Below, in pieces: positions 49,957 through 60,482 of a DNA stretch of 64,000 nt. The translations under genes and the position numbers were made by a program. Below the pieces are notes generated by a model. The model was not told where the DNA came from. It searched no databases and saw nothing but the letters and a program-made list of their open reading frames with translations. Source of the stretch: Mycobacterium neglectum (GTDB lineage: Bacteria > Actinomycetota > Actinomycetes > Mycobacteriales > Mycobacteriaceae); contig NZ_NVQE01000002.1 in the NCBI RefSeq assembly GCF_002591975.1, positions 124,001 to 188,000 on the forward strand, written 5' to 3'. Numbering within the stretch: the first letter of the stretch is position 1; each line of letters starts with the position of its first letter.

Positions 49957-52134
49957 ATGATGACCCTCGCCCCTCCCCGGCCGGCGCCAGCGACCGAACC
50001 GGGACCACCATCACGCGCAGCGAACGCTGCGAAGACCGCGCGCGCGTCCGAAAGCTACCGCCACGACCTCGACGGGCTGCGCGGTGTCGCGATCCTGCTC
50101 GTCGCGGTATTCCACGTGTGGTTCGGCCGCGTCTCCGGTGGTGTGGACGTCTTCCTTGCGCTGTCGGGATTCTTCTTCGGCGGTCGCCTGCTGCGCACCG
50201 CGATGACGCCCGGCGCATCGCTGTGGCCGGTAGGTGAGGTCACCCGGCTGGTTCGGCGGCTGCTGCCCGCACTGGTGGTGGTCCTCGCAGCCGCGGCGGT
50301 GCTGACCATCCTCATTCAGCCCGAAACCCGTTGGGAGACATTCGCAGACCAGAGTCTGGCGAGCCTGGGTTACTACCAGAACTGGGAGTTGGCGCGCACC
50401 GCGTCGGACTACCTTCGTGCCGGTGAGGCGGTCAGTCCGCTGCAGCACATCTGGTCGATGTCGGTGCAGGGCCAGTTCTACATCGCCTTCCTCGCGCTGA
50501 TCTTCGGGTGCGCCGTGTTGTTTCGCCGGATCTTCGGTCGCCACATGCGGATCGCGTTCATCGTGCTGCTGAGCGCGTTGACCGTCGCGTCGTTCGTCTA
50601 CGCGATCTTCGCTCACAACGCCGATCAGGCCACCGCGTACTACAACAGCTTCGCGCGGGCATGGGAGTTGCTGCTCGGCGCCCTGGTCGGCGCGCTGGTG
50701 ACGAACCTTCGCTGGCCCATGTGGCTGCGGACGACGGCCGCGGTGATCGCACTGGCCGCGATCCTGGCGTGCGGCGCATTGATCGACGGCGTGCACGAGT
50801 TCCCAGGGCCGTGGGCACTGGTGCCGGTCGGCGCGACGATGCTGTTCATCTTGTCCGCGGCGAACCGGGTCGCCGATCCGCACACCGGCGGTCGTATGCC
50901 CGCCCCCAACCGACTGTTGGCCACCGCGCCGTTCGTCGCGCTGGGCGCCATGGCGTACTCGCTGTATCTCTGGCACTGGCCGCTGCTGATCTTCTACCTG
51001 TCCTACACCGGGTATCCCCACGTCAACTTCGTCGAGGGCGCCGTCGTGTTGGTGGTGTCCGGCGTGCTCGCCTGGCTGACCACGAAGTACGTCGAGAACC
51101 CGCTGCGCTACCGCGCGCCGACGTCGTCGACCCCGGCCGTGCCGTTGCGCACCCGGTTGCGGAGGCCGACGATGGCGCTCGGCTCGGTGGTCGTCCTACT
51201 GGCGGTGGCGCTGACGGCGACGTCGTTCACCTGGCGCGAGCACGTGACCATCGAACGCTCCACCGGTAAAGAGCTGTCCGGACTGTCGTCACGCGACTAC
51301 CCCGGCGCCCGCGCGCTGCTCGACAAGGCCAAGGTGCCGAAGCTACCGATGCGCCCGACGGTGCTCGAGGCCAGGAAGGACCTCCCCCGCACCACCGAGG
51401 ACGGCTGCATCAGTGACTTCGACAACGTCGGCGTCGTCAACTGTACCTACGGCGACGAAACGGCTTCCCGCACCATCGCACTCGCGGGTGGTTCCCATGC
51501 CGAACACTGGATCACCGCGCTGGACCTGCTCGGACGGATGCACAACTTCAAGGTGGTCACCTATCTGAAGATGGGCTGTCCGTTGACCACCGAGGAGGTT
51601 CCGCTGGTCATGGGCGACAACCGCCCGTATCCGAAGTGTCACGAGTGGAACGAGCGGGTGATGGACAAGATCATCGCCGACCGCCCTGACTACGTATTCA
51701 CCACTGCGACGCGACCGTGGAACATCAAACCGGGTGACGTCATGCCGGCCAACTACCTCGGTATCTGGCAGACATTGTCCGACAACAACATTCCGATTCT
51801 CGCGATGCGCGACACCCCGTGGCTCGTGCGCAACGGTCAGCCGTACTTCCCCGCCGATTGTCTGGCCGAAGGCGGCAACGCCATCTCCTGCGGAGTCAAG
51901 CGTTCTGACGTACTGTCGCCCTATAACCCCACATTGGACATCGTCGCGAAGTTCCCGTTGCTCGAGCCGCTGGATATGAGCGACGCGGTGTGCCGCAAGG
52001 ACATCTGCCGCGCGGTAGAGGGAAACGTGTTGCTGTATCACGATGCTCATCACATCTCCACCACCTACATGCGCACGATGACCGCTGAGCTCGGCAGGCA
52101 GATCGCGGGCGCCACCGGTTGGTGGGTCGACTGA
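49957..52134 (+). CDS. acyltransferase-3 / SGNH hydrolase two-domain membrane protein (Rv1565c-like)
   Basis: 725 residues. N-terminal acyltransferase-3 domain: [20 protein letters not shown], about ten TM segments, and [12 protein letters not shown]-terminal extracytoplasmic SGNH domain: [14 protein letters not shown], and D-H dyad in HDAHHIST. Such proteins O-acetylate or acylate cell-wall glycans or glycolipids (OafA/OatA type). TAGATT 12 nt before the ATG may be its -10. The stop overlaps treX by one base (TGATG), linking it to the trehalose operon. Confidence 0.9.
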   Translation: MMTLAPPRPAPATEPGPPSRAANAAKTARASESYRHDLDGLRGVAILLVAVFHVWFGRVSGGVDVFLALSGFFFGGRLLRTAMTPGASLWPVGEVTRLVRRLLPALVVVLAAAAVLTILIQPETRWETFADQSLASLGYYQNWELARTASDYLRAGEAVSPLQHIWSMSVQGQFYIAFLALIFGCAVLFRRIFGRHMRIAFIVLLSALTVASFVYAIFAHNADQATAYYNSFARAWELLLGALVGALVTNLRWPMWLRTTAAVIALAAILACGALIDGVHEFPGPWALVPVGATMLFILSAANRVADPHTGGRMPAPNRLLATAPFVALGAMAYSLYLWHWPLLIFYLSYTGYPHVNFVEGAVVLVVSGVLAWLTTKYVENPLRYRAPTSSTPAVPLRTRLRRPTMALGSVVVLLAVALTATSFTWREHVTIERSTGKELSGLSSRDYPGARALLDKAKVPKLPMRPTVLEARKDLPRTTEDGCISDFDNVGVVNCTYGDETASRTIALAGGSHAEHWITALDLLGRMHNFKVVTYLKMGCPLTTEEVPLVMGDNRPYPKCHEWNERVMDKIIADRPDYVFTTATRPWNIKPGDVMPANYLGIWQTLSDNNIPILAMRDTPWLVRNGQPYFPADCLAEGGNAISCGVKRSDVLSPYNPTLDIVAKFPLLEPLDMSDAVCRKDICRAVEGNVLLYHDAHHISTTYMRTMTAELGRQIAGATGWWVD

Positions 52135-54284
52135 TGGCATCCGACGCGCCGGCGTCGGTACTCACCGTCTGGCCGGGGACCGCCTATCCCCTCGGTGCCA
52201 CCTATGACGGTGCAGGCACGAACTTCTCGCTGTTCTCGGAAGTCGCCGACCGGGTGGAGCTGTGCCTGATCGGCAAGGACGGCAGTGAGGAGCGCGTCAA
52301 CCTCGACGAGGTCGACGGCTACGTCTGGCACTGCTATCTGCCCACCGTCACCCCGGGGCAGCGTTACGGCTTCCGGGTGTACGGTTCGTGGGACCCTTCC
52401 GCCGGAGATCGGTGCGATCCGAGCAAGTTGCTGCTCGACCCCTACGGGAAGTCCTTTTACGGCGACTTCGACTTCAGCCAGGCGCTGTTCTCCTACGACT
52501 TGAACGCCGAGGACCTGGCCAGCGGTGGGACGCCGCCGATGGTCGACTCGCTTGGCCACACCATGACGAGTGTCGTGATCAACCCCTACTTCGACTGGGC
52601 ATCCGATCGCGCGCCCCGTACGCCGTACCACGAGACCGTCATCTACGAGGCGCACGTCAAGGGCATGACGCGGACCCATCCCGGCATTCCCGAGGATATG
52701 CGCGGGACCTACGCGGGGCTCGCGCATCCGGTGATCATCGACCATCTCAAGTCGCTGAACGTCACCGCCATCGAACTCATGCCGGTGCACCAGTTCTTGC
52801 ACGACCATCGGCTGATCGACCTCGGACTTCGAAACTACTGGGGCTACAACACTTTCGGATTCCTCGCACCTCATTACGAATATGCGGCCAACAAGCACGC
52901 CGGCGGCGCGGTCGCAGAGTTCAAGGCGATGGTCCGGACCTTCCACGAGGCCGGCATCGAGGTGATCCTCGACGTCGTCTACAACCACACAGCCGAAGGC
53001 AACCACCTCGGCCCGACGATCAGTATGCGCGGCATCGACAACGCGGCGTACTACCGGCTGATGGACGACGACAAGCGGCTGTACCGCGACTTCACCGGCA
53101 CCGGTAACAGCCTCAACCCCCGGCATCCGCACACGCTGCAGCTGATCATGGACTCGCTGCGGTACTGGGTGCTGGAGATGCACGTCGACGGGTTCCGCTT
53201 CGACTTGGCGGCCGCGCTGGCCCGCGAGTTCTACGAAGTCGACCGGCTGAGCGCGTTCTTCGATCTCGTACAGCAGGACCCGGTGATCAGTCAGGTCAAG
53301 CTGATCGCCGAACCGTGGGACGTCGGCGAGGGCGGTTATCAAGTCGGCAACTTCCCAGGTTTGTGGACCGAATGGAACGGGAAGTACCGCGACACTGTGC
53401 GCGATTACTGGCGGGGCGAGCCCGCAACCCTAGGCGAATTCGCTTCCCGGCTGACCGGGTCGTCGGACCTCTACGAGGCGACCGGCCGGCGGCCCGGTGC
53501 GAGCATCAACTTCGTCACCTGTCACGACGGTTTTCCGCTTGCAGACCTGGTGTCGTACAACGAGAAACACAACGAGGCCAACGGCGAGGACAACCGCGAC
53601 GGCGAGAGCCACAACAGGTCGTGGAACTGCGGCGTCGAAGGGCCTACCGAGGACCCGGAGATCCTCGCGCTCCGCGGCAAGCAGATGCGCAACATCATGG
53701 GCACGTTGATGTTGTCCCAGGGCACCCCGATGATCTCTCACGGCGATGAGATCGGGCGCACACAGCGGGGCAACAACAATGTCTACTGCCAGGACGGCGA
53801 GATCTCCTGGATGGACTGGTCGCTGTGCGAGACGAACGCCGAACAACTCGAGTTCACCCGCAAGGTGACGAAGTTGCGCAGGAAGCATCCGGTGTTTCGG
53901 CGGCGCCGCTTCTTCGAGGGCACGCCCATCCGCACCGGCGACCAGGTCCGCGACATCGCGTGGCTGACGCCTGCGGGTAACGAGATGGCCCCGCAGGACT
54001 GGGGTTCGGGCCTGGACAAGTGCGTTGCCGTGTTCCTCAATGGTGAGGCCATCACGGCGCCCAATGAACGAGGCGAACGCGTCGTCGACGACTCGTTCCT
54101 GCTCTGTTTCAACGCACACAGCAAGCCGGTGGACTTCGTCGCGCCAGATTTGGGCTATGCCGCCCAGTGGACGGCGGCGATCGACACGGCCGACCCGGCT
54201 GGCGACACCGAACTCGTGGTCGCCGCAGGCGAGAAACTCACGCTTGCGCCGCGGTCCCTGCTGGTGCTGCGTAAGACCGGCTAG
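52134..54284 (+). CDS. treX: glycogen debranching enzyme TreX (GH13)
   Basis: 716 residues. CBM48-type N-domain, then a (beta/alpha)8 barrel: DVVYNHTAEGNHLGPT, DGFRFDLAAALA, EPWDVGEGGY and NFVTCHDGFPLADLV carry the conserved Asp/Glu/His. Cleaves alpha-1,6 branches of glycogen. ATG overlaps the acyltransferase stop. With TreY and TreZ it forms the glycogen-to-trehalose route. Confidence 0.96.
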   Translation: MASDAPASVLTVWPGTAYPLGATYDGAGTNFSLFSEVADRVELCLIGKDGSEERVNLDEVDGYVWHCYLPTVTPGQRYGFRVYGSWDPSAGDRCDPSKLLLDPYGKSFYGDFDFSQALFSYDLNAEDLASGGTPPMVDSLGHTMTSVVINPYFDWASDRAPRTPYHETVIYEAHVKGMTRTHPGIPEDMRGTYAGLAHPVIIDHLKSLNVTAIELMPVHQFLHDHRLIDLGLRNYWGYNTFGFLAPHYEYAANKHAGGAVAEFKAMVRTFHEAGIEVILDVVYNHTAEGNHLGPTISMRGIDNAAYYRLMDDDKRLYRDFTGTGNSLNPRHPHTLQLIMDSLRYWVLEMHVDGFRFDLAAALAREFYEVDRLSAFFDLVQQDPVISQVKLIAEPWDVGEGGYQVGNFPGLWTEWNGKYRDTVRDYWRGEPATLGEFASRLTGSSDLYEATGRRPGASINFVTCHDGFPLADLVSYNEKHNEANGEDNRDGESHNRSWNCGVEGPTEDPEILALRGKQMRNIMGTLMLSQGTPMISHGDEIGRTQRGNNNVYCQDGEISWMDWSLCETNAEQLEFTRKVTKLRRKHPVFRRRRFFEGTPIRTGDQVRDIAWLTPAGNEMAPQDWGSGLDKCVAVFLNGEAITAPNERGERVVDDSFLLCFNAHSKPVDFVAPDLGYAAQWTAAIDTADPAGDTELVVAAGEKLTLAPRSLLVLRKTG

Positions 54285-54287
54285 CGC

Positions 54288-56567
54288 ATGCGCCCACTTT
54301 CGACGTATCGCCTGCAGATGCGTGGTGACTCGTTCACCTTCGCCGACGCCGAGAACCTGCTCGAGTACTTGGATGGGCTGGGGGTGTCACACCTGTACCT
54401 ATCCCCAATTCTCACCGCGCAGCGGGGTTCGACGCACGGCTACGACGTCACCGATGCGACCACGGTGTCGGCCGAATTGGGCGGCGCCGAGGGCTTGGCC
54501 CGGTTGTCCTCGGCAGCACGGTCGCGTGGAATGGGCCTGATTGTTGATATCGTGCCCAACCACGTCGGCGTCGCGGATCCTGTGCAGAATTCATGGTGGT
54601 GGGACGTTCTCAAGCACGGCCCGGACTCCCCGTACGCCTCCTACTTCGATATCGACTGGGAGCTCGACAGTGGCCGAATCGTGTTGCCGGTCCTGGGTTC
54701 TGACGACGACGTCGCCGGCCTCGAGGTTGACGGTGATGTGCTGCGCCTCGGAGATCTGGAGTACCCGATCGCGCCCGGCACCGATTCTGGCTCGGGCGCC
54801 GAAGTCCACGACCGGCAGCACTACCGGTTGATCGGCTGGCGGAGCGGGCGCAGCGGATACCGGCGGTTCTTCTCCATCACCTCACTGGCCGGCTTGCGTC
54901 AGGAGGACCGCGCGGTTTTCGAGGCAACTCACGCGGAGGTCGGACGCTGGTTCACCGAGGGTCTGGTCGACGGCGTGCGCATCGATCACCCGGACGGATT
55001 ATCCGACCCCGCAGGGTATCTCGGCTGGCTGCGCGAACTCGCCGGCCCGCAGGCGTGGATCGTCATCGAGAAGATCCTCGCCGTCGATGAGGCGCTGGAG
55101 CCGACGCTGCCGGTCGCGGGCACCACCGGTTACGACGCGCTGCGCGAGATCGGCGGCGTGTTCATCGATCCGGCGGGTGCCGGTCCGCTCACCGACCTGT
55201 TCGGCACCACCGGCGTTGACCACGAAGAGCTTCCGGACATCGCCCGCCGCCTCAAGGCCGAAGCCGCGACCGTCACACTGAGCGCCGAATTGAATCGGGT
55301 ACGCCGTGCGATCGTCGCGGCAACCGGCGCCGACCATCCCGCTCTGGGAGATGCGGTGGCGACGCTGATCAGTCATATCGAGGTCTATCGCTCGGATTAC
55401 CAGGCGCTCTCAGCGGTGCTGCCGACCGCATTCGCCGACGCCGTTGCCCAGAGGCCGGAATTGGCCGCACCCCTGACCACGGTGTCCGCCGCTCTGGCAG
55501 TGAGCGTCGAAACCAACGTGCGGATACAGCAATTGTGCGGTGCGGCGACCGCGAAGTCGATGGAGGACTGCCTGTTCTACCGCGATGCGCGACTGGTCTC
55601 GCTCAACGAGGTCGGTGGTGAGCCGCGCCGGTTCGGTGTCAGCGTGGCTGAGTTTCATCAACGGGCGGCGGTGCGGGCACAAATGTGGCCACACGCCATG
55701 GTCGCATTGTCGACACACGACACCAAGCGCGGCGAGGATGTGCGCGCCCGCATCGGGGTGCTCTCGCAGGTGCCGTCGCTGTGGGCGGAGCTCGTCGGAA
55801 AGTGGGCGCAGGCCACCCCGCCTCCCGACCCGGCGACAGGACTGTTCCTGTTGCAGAACGCATTCGGCGTCTGGCCGGTGGACGGCACGATCCACGCATC
55901 ATTACGGGAGCGGTTGCACGCCTACGCCGAGAAGGCGATCCGGGAGTCCGCACTGCGCACGACCTGGAACGATCCTGACGAAGAGTTCGAGACTGCGGTA
56001 CACACATGGCTCGACGCCGTACTGGACGGTGCCGTCGGTGCCGAGATGACATCACTGGTTGCCCGGCTCGACCTTCATGCGCGTAGCGACGCGCTCGGAC
56101 AGAAGCTGATCGCGCTCACCGCACCGGGTGTTCCCGACGTCTACCAGGGCACCGAATTGTGGGAGGACAGCCTTGTCGATCCTGACAATCGGCGTCCGGT
56201 GGACTACGTGACCCGAGCGAAAGCGCTCGAGGCGTTGCGCCATCCGAAGATTCGGGTCGTGGCGGCGGCCTTGCGGCTGAGGCGGGACCGTCCGGCGAGC
56301 TTCACCGACGGTGGTTACACACCAGTGGGGGCCGATGGCCCGGCCGCCGACCATTTGGTGGCCTTTCTGCGCGGCGACGATGTGCTGACCGCCGTGAGCC
56401 GGCACACGGTTGTGTTGTCGGAGACGGGCTGGGGCGACACCACGGTGGCCCTGCCGGACGGCCAGTGGACCGACCGGATCTCCGGCGCACGGTTCCGTGG
56501 CACGGTCCTGGCCGTCGAGTTGTTCGCCGATTTGCCGGTAGCGCTTCTGGAGCGCACCGATGGCTGA
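54288..56567 (+). CDS. treY: maltooligosyl trehalose synthase TreY
   Basis: 759 residues. GH13 barrel with STYRLQMRGDSFTFADAE at the N-terminus, DIVPNHVGVADP, GVRIDHPDGLSDPAGY and EKILAVDEALE. It turns the reducing end of malto-oligosaccharides into an alpha,alpha-1,1 trehalosyl unit. Starts 3 nt after treX; overlaps treZ by 8 nt. Confidence 0.95.
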   Translation: MRPLSTYRLQMRGDSFTFADAENLLEYLDGLGVSHLYLSPILTAQRGSTHGYDVTDATTVSAELGGAEGLARLSSAARSRGMGLIVDIVPNHVGVADPVQNSWWWDVLKHGPDSPYASYFDIDWELDSGRIVLPVLGSDDDVAGLEVDGDVLRLGDLEYPIAPGTDSGSGAEVHDRQHYRLIGWRSGRSGYRRFFSITSLAGLRQEDRAVFEATHAEVGRWFTEGLVDGVRIDHPDGLSDPAGYLGWLRELAGPQAWIVIEKILAVDEALEPTLPVAGTTGYDALREIGGVFIDPAGAGPLTDLFGTTGVDHEELPDIARRLKAEAATVTLSAELNRVRRAIVAATGADHPALGDAVATLISHIEVYRSDYQALSAVLPTAFADAVAQRPELAAPLTTVSAALAVSVETNVRIQQLCGAATAKSMEDCLFYRDARLVSLNEVGGEPRRFGVSVAEFHQRAAVRAQMWPHAMVALSTHDTKRGEDVRARIGVLSQVPSLWAELVGKWAQATPPPDPATGLFLLQNAFGVWPVDGTIHASLRERLHAYAEKAIRESALRTTWNDPDEEFETAVHTWLDAVLDGAVGAEMTSLVARLDLHARSDALGQKLIALTAPGVPDVYQGTELWEDSLVDPDNRRPVDYVTRAKALEALRHPKIRVVAAALRLRRDRPASFTDGGYTPVGADGPAADHLVAFLRGDDVLTAVSRHTVVLSETGWGDTTVALPDGQWTDRISGARFRGTVLAVELFADLPVALLERTDG

Positions 56568-58311
56568 ATTCGCAGTTTGGGCCCCTATCCCCGAGCGTGT
56601 TCGAGTCGACGTGGACGGCACACTGCATCAGATGACGCGGGCCGACGACGGCTGGTGGAGTGCCGAGGTCGACGCCGGAACAGGTGCGCGCTACGGGTTC
56701 GTTCTCGACGACGACCCCACGGTGCTGCCGGATCCGCGTTCCCCACGCCAACCCGACGGCGTGCATGCCCGCTCGGCGCTCTGGCGGCCCGATGCCGGCG
56801 CGTGGACCGACGACGGCTGGGCGGGCGCCCCGATTGAGGGAGGGGTGATCTACGAACTCCACGTCGGTACGTTCACTGGCGGCGCGACACTCGATTCGGC
56901 GATCGAGAAGCTGGATTATCTGGTGGATCTCGGTGTCGACTTCGTCGAACTGATGCCGGTGAATGCCTTTGGCGGAACGCACGGCTGGGGCTACGACGGG
57001 GTGCTGTGGTATGCGGTGCACGAACCGTACGGCGGACCCGATGCATTGGTGCGGTTCATCGACGCGTGCCACCGACGCGGCCTCGGTGTTCTTATCGACG
57101 CGGTGTTCAACCACCTCGGCCCGTCAGGCAATTACCTGCCACGGTTCGGTCCCTACCTGTCCTCGGGCAGTAATCCGTGGGGCGAATCGATCAACATCTC
57201 CGGTCCCGATGCCGACGAAGTGCGTCGCTACATCATCGAATGTGCGCTGCGGTGGATGCGCGACTTCCACGCCGACGGCCTGCGCCTGGACGCGGTGCAC
57301 GCTCTCGTGGACACCACCGCAATCCATATTCTCGAGGAACTCACGACCGAAACCGACGCGCTGGCCGAGGAATTGGGCCGTCCACTGTCGCTGATCGCCG
57401 AAAGCGATCTCAACGATCCGCGCCTGATCACCCCGCGGGACCGCGGCGGTCTAGGGATGACCGCACAGTGGGACGACGATATCCACCACGCGATTCACGC
57501 AGCGGTGTCGGGCGAACGCCAGGGCTACTACTCGGATTTCGGCTCGGTGGAGACCCTTGCGCAAACACTGAAGCATGGGTACTTCCACGCGGGCACGTAC
57601 TCGTCGTTCCGGCATCGGCGCCACGGGCGGCCATTGGATACGGCGACGATCCCCGCGACCCGACTGCTGGCGTACACGTTGACGCATGATCAGGTGGGCA
57701 ATCGGGCCTGCGGGGATCGGCCGTCGCAGAACCTCACCTTCGGCCAGTTGGCGGTCAAGGCGGCGCTGACACTTGGGTCGCCCTACACCGCAATGCTTTT
57801 CATGGGCGAAGAATGGGGTTCGTCATCGCCGTTTCAGTTCTTCACCTCGCATCCCGAGCCCGAGCTGGCCCGAGCCACCGCCGAGGGCCGCAAGCGCGAG
57901 TTCGCCGAGCACGGGTGGGACGCCGACGAGATCCCCGATCCGCAGGACCCGGCCACCTACGAACGGTCAAAGCTCAACTGGGATGAGATCGACGACGGCG
58001 AACACGGCCGGCTGCGCTGGGTGTATCGGCAGCTGATCTCGTTGCGGCACAACGAGCCCGACCTGGCCGACCCATGGCTGGAACATATGCGCATCGACTA
58101 TGACGAGGAACGGCAGTGGATCGTGATGCAACGCGGGGCGTTGGCCGTCGCGTGCAACCTCGGTAGCGAGGCTGCCGACATCCCCGTCACCGGCGAGGTG
58201 GTGCTGGCCTGGGAAAACCCGACGGTGAGCCCGAAATCGATGCGCATCGAGGGACATTCGTTCGTGATTGTCAAGTCGCCATCCACCGGGGCGCAGCCTG
58301 TAGATAGCTGA
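56560..58311 (+). CDS. treZ: maltooligosyl trehalose trehalohydrolase TreZ
   Basis: 583 residues. FAVWAPIPERVRVDVDG at the N-terminus (CBM48-like), DAVFNHLGPSGNYLP, GLRLDAVHALVD with the nucleophile Asp, LIAESDLNDP with the acid Glu, and LTHDQVGNRACGDR. Releases trehalose from the TreY product. ATG 56560 overlaps treY by 8 nt. Trehalose feeds mycolate glycolipids. Confidence 0.95.
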   Translation: MAEFAVWAPIPERVRVDVDGTLHQMTRADDGWWSAEVDAGTGARYGFVLDDDPTVLPDPRSPRQPDGVHARSALWRPDAGAWTDDGWAGAPIEGGVIYELHVGTFTGGATLDSAIEKLDYLVDLGVDFVELMPVNAFGGTHGWGYDGVLWYAVHEPYGGPDALVRFIDACHRRGLGVLIDAVFNHLGPSGNYLPRFGPYLSSGSNPWGESINISGPDADEVRRYIIECALRWMRDFHADGLRLDAVHALVDTTAIHILEELTTETDALAEELGRPLSLIAESDLNDPRLITPRDRGGLGMTAQWDDDIHHAIHAAVSGERQGYYSDFGSVETLAQTLKHGYFHAGTYSSFRHRRHGRPLDTATIPATRLLAYTLTHDQVGNRACGDRPSQNLTFGQLAVKAALTLGSPYTAMLFMGEEWGSSSPFQFFTSHPEPELARATAEGRKREFAEHGWDADEIPDPQDPATYERSKLNWDEIDDGEHGRLRWVYRQLISLRHNEPDLADPWLEHMRIDYDEERQWIVMQRGALAVACNLGSEAADIPVTGEVVLAWENPTVSPKSMRIEGHSFVIVKSPSTGAQPVDS

Positions 58312-58442
58312 TTACCGTGAAATCGCTGATGGGCGAGCTCAGTTTCGGCCAAGGCGGTACCCGAACTGCGTACGCTCGTCACCTACAACAAATGCTTAGT
58401 CGACGCCGCCACCGCCATCGCTGTCGTCGGCGTTGCACCTTC

Positions 58443-59723
58443 CTAAAGCAGGTAGCGGTACGCGGGCGAGCCCGGCTCCAGCGCCTCGACATGGATGTCG
58501 GACGCCCGCATCCGTTCGAGCAGTCCGTCGAAGTCGGCGGCCGAACCGAGTTCGACGCCCACCAGGGCTTCACCGGTTTCGCGGTTGTTGCGCTTGACGT
58601 ACTCGAACAGCGTGATGTCGTCATTGGCCCCGAGCACCGTGTCGAGGAACCGCCGCAGAGCCCCCGGTTCCTGCGGGAAGTCCACCAGAAAGTAGTGCTT
58701 GAGCCCGAGGTGCACCAGCGAGCGCTCGAGCACCTCGCCGTAGCGGGACACGTCATTGTTGCCGCCCGAGATCACGCACACCACAGTCGATCCGGGCTCC
58801 AGACGCGCCTCCATCAGGGCGGCCACCGACAGTGCACCCGCCGGCTCGGCGATGATGCCTTCGTTTTGGTAGAGGTCGAGCATCGCGGTGCACACCGCGC
58901 CCTCGTCGGCGGTGGTGAGCGACACCATGTCCCCCGCGGCGGCCAGCGCGGCATACGTCAACGCGCCGGCACGATTCACCGCCGCACCGTCCACGAACTG
59001 GTCGACTTCCTCGAGGGTCACCGGCTCCCCCGCGGCCAACGCGGCGATCATCGCTGCCGCACCCGCGGGCTCGACGCCGAGCACCGACGTGTTCGCGGTG
59101 CGCTCGGCCAGATAGGTGGTGATGCCGGCGATACAGCCGCCGCCGCCGACCGGAACGATGACCAGATCCGGTTCGTCGTCGAGTTGGTCGAGGATCTCGG
59201 CGGCGATCGTGCCCTGCCCCGCCATCGTGCGTAGGTCGTCGTACGGAGGGACAAGAGTCGCGCCCGTGCGTGCGATGTCGTCAAGCGCGGCCGCGGCAGC
59301 CTCGTCGTAGGTGTGACCGGTCACGATCAGCTCGATGAACTCACGTCCGTGGTACCGAATGCGATCGCGCTTCTGCTTGGGCGTCTTGCCAGGCACGTAG
59401 ACCCGACCGTGGATACCCATCGATCGACAGGCCATGGCGAACCCCTGCGCGTGATTGCCCGCCGACGAGCACACGACACCGGCGGCGATCTCCTCGGCAG
59501 ACAGCTGCATCAGCAGGTTGTGAGCACCCCGCAGCTTGTACGAGCGCACGGCCTGCTGGTCTTCGCGCTTCAGGTAGACGTTCGCGCCGGTCGCCTCGGA
59601 AAGTCGCTCGCTGAACTGCAGCGAGCTGCGCAGGACGACGCCGGAAATTCGCTGAGCAGCCTCGTCGATGTCGGCCGCGGACAGCGGCGACGTTCTCGGA
59701 CTCTGGCTCAGTTCAGCGGACAC
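58443..59723 (-). CDS. ilvA: threonine ammonia-lyase, biosynthetic
   Basis: 426 residues. PLP Lys in RSYKLRGAHNLL, SSAGNHAQG for the substrate, VPVGGGGCIAG for phosphate, and a C-terminal ACT-type region (HYFLVDFPQEPGALRRFLDTV) typical of feedback control by isoleucine. First step of isoleucine synthesis. Convergent with treZ across 131 nt; no clear terminator hairpin seen there. Confidence 0.95.
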   Translation of the reverse strand: MSAELSQSPRTSPLSAADIDEAAQRISGVVLRSSLQFSERLSEATGANVYLKREDQQAVRSYKLRGAHNLLMQLSAEEIAAGVVCSSAGNHAQGFAMACRSMGIHGRVYVPGKTPKQKRDRIRYHGREFIELIVTGHTYDEAAAAALDDIARTGATLVPPYDDLRTMAGQGTIAAEILDQLDDEPDLVIVPVGGGGCIAGITTYLAERTANTSVLGVEPAGAAAMIAALAAGEPVTLEEVDQFVDGAAVNRAGALTYAALAAAGDMVSLTTADEGAVCTAMLDLYQNEGIIAEPAGALSVAALMEARLEPGSTVVCVISGGNNDVSRYGEVLERSLVHLGLKHYFLVDFPQEPGALRRFLDTVLGANDDITLFEYVKRNNRETGEALVGVELGSAADFDGLLERMRASDIHVEALEPGSPAYRYLL

Positions 59724-59752
59724 CGGTCAATGGTGCCACCAGCCTGCGGTTT

Positions 59753-60190
59753 TTAGCGAACCGGGGTCAGCACGAAGACCGGGATCTGGCGGTCGGTCTT
59801 GGTTTGGTACTCCGCGTAGTCCGGCCACGCCTCGACCGCGCGCTCCCACCAGGCAGCCTTTTCATCACCGAAGACCTCCCGGGCCTCATAGTCCCTGGTC
59901 ACAGCCCCATCCTGCAGCTCGACCCGTGGGTGCGCCTTGACGTTGAAGTACCACACCGGGTGTTTCGGAGCCCCGCCCAAAGACGCGACGATCGCGTATT
60001 CGCCGTCGTGTTCCACCCGCATCAACGGGGTTTTGCGGATCTTGCCGGTCTTGGCGCCAACCGTCGTCAGCAAAATGAGCGGCTTGTCCTTCATCTCGAT
60101 GCCCTCGGTGCTGCCCGTCTCCATGATCTTGTCGGCATGGTCTCGGACCCAATCCCACGGGCTGGCTTCGTACTCTCCGGAAAGTGGCAT
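59753..60190 (-). CDS. F420-dependent nitroreductase-family protein (Ddn-like, Rv1558 type)
   Basis: 145 residues. [51 protein letters not shown] is the full PF04075 pattern, including the (K/R)TPLMR and HP-W-N segments. These proteins bind deazaflavin F420 and reduce quinones or nitro compounds. It is upstream of ilvA in the same direction, 29 nt apart. Confidence 0.87.
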   Translation of the reverse strand: MPLSGEYEASPWDWVRDHADKIMETGSTEGIEMKDKPLILLTTVGAKTGKIRKTPLMRVEHDGEYAIVASLGGAPKHPVWYFNVKAHPRVELQDGAVTRDYEAREVFGDEKAAWWERAVEAWPDYAEYQTKTDRQIPVFVLTPVR

Positions 60191-60242
60191 GTCAGCCAGC
60201 TTAGGCCGGCCGTAAAGTGATCCGCCTCATCTGGCGTTTCGG

Positions 60243-60272
60243 TTGCCCGAAAACTCGCTTACGAGCTATCGT
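60243..60272 (+). promoter_or_regulatory. promoter TTGCCC-N18-TATCGT, leaderless
   Basis: -35-like TTGCCC at 60243-60248, -10 TATCGT at 60267-60272. The -10 ends 6 nt before the ATG of the small membrane protein, so the transcript would start at the start codon. Confidence 0.5.
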
Positions 60273-60278
60273 CAAACC

Positions 60279-60473
60279 ATGACCGTGCGCGACCAAGTCA
60301 GCATCGCCGGAGTCCCGTGGCCGGTATACAAGGTGCTGGCGCTCGCGGTTGCGGCCATTGTGCTGGTCATCGTCGCCGTTGCGACCGCAAGCGCCGCTCC
60401 GGCCGTGCTGGCCGCCGCAGCCGCGGGGACCGTCGTGTGGCTGGGCCTCGGCGCCTTCCAGTCGACTGAATAA
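60279..60473 (+). CDS. small membrane protein, two TM segments
   Basis: 64 residues. A short charged N-terminus (MTVRDQVSIAGVPWPVYK) and two hydrophobic segments, VLALAVAAIVLVIVAVATAS and APAVLAAAAAGTVVWLGLG, so a helical hairpin. No ribosome site, but a good promoter 6 nt away. No family recognised. It is convergent with the SRPBCC gene (9 nt between stops). Confidence 0.65.
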   Translation: MTVRDQVSIAGVPWPVYKVLALAVAAIVLVIVAVATASAAPAVLAAAAAGTVVWLGLGAFQSTE

Positions 60474-60482
60474 CCGGACGCG

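Noticed and set aside
58312..58442. Possible gene or terminator between treZ and ilvA
   Set aside because: Only a weak 6-bp stem with a long loop and no coding signal was visible.
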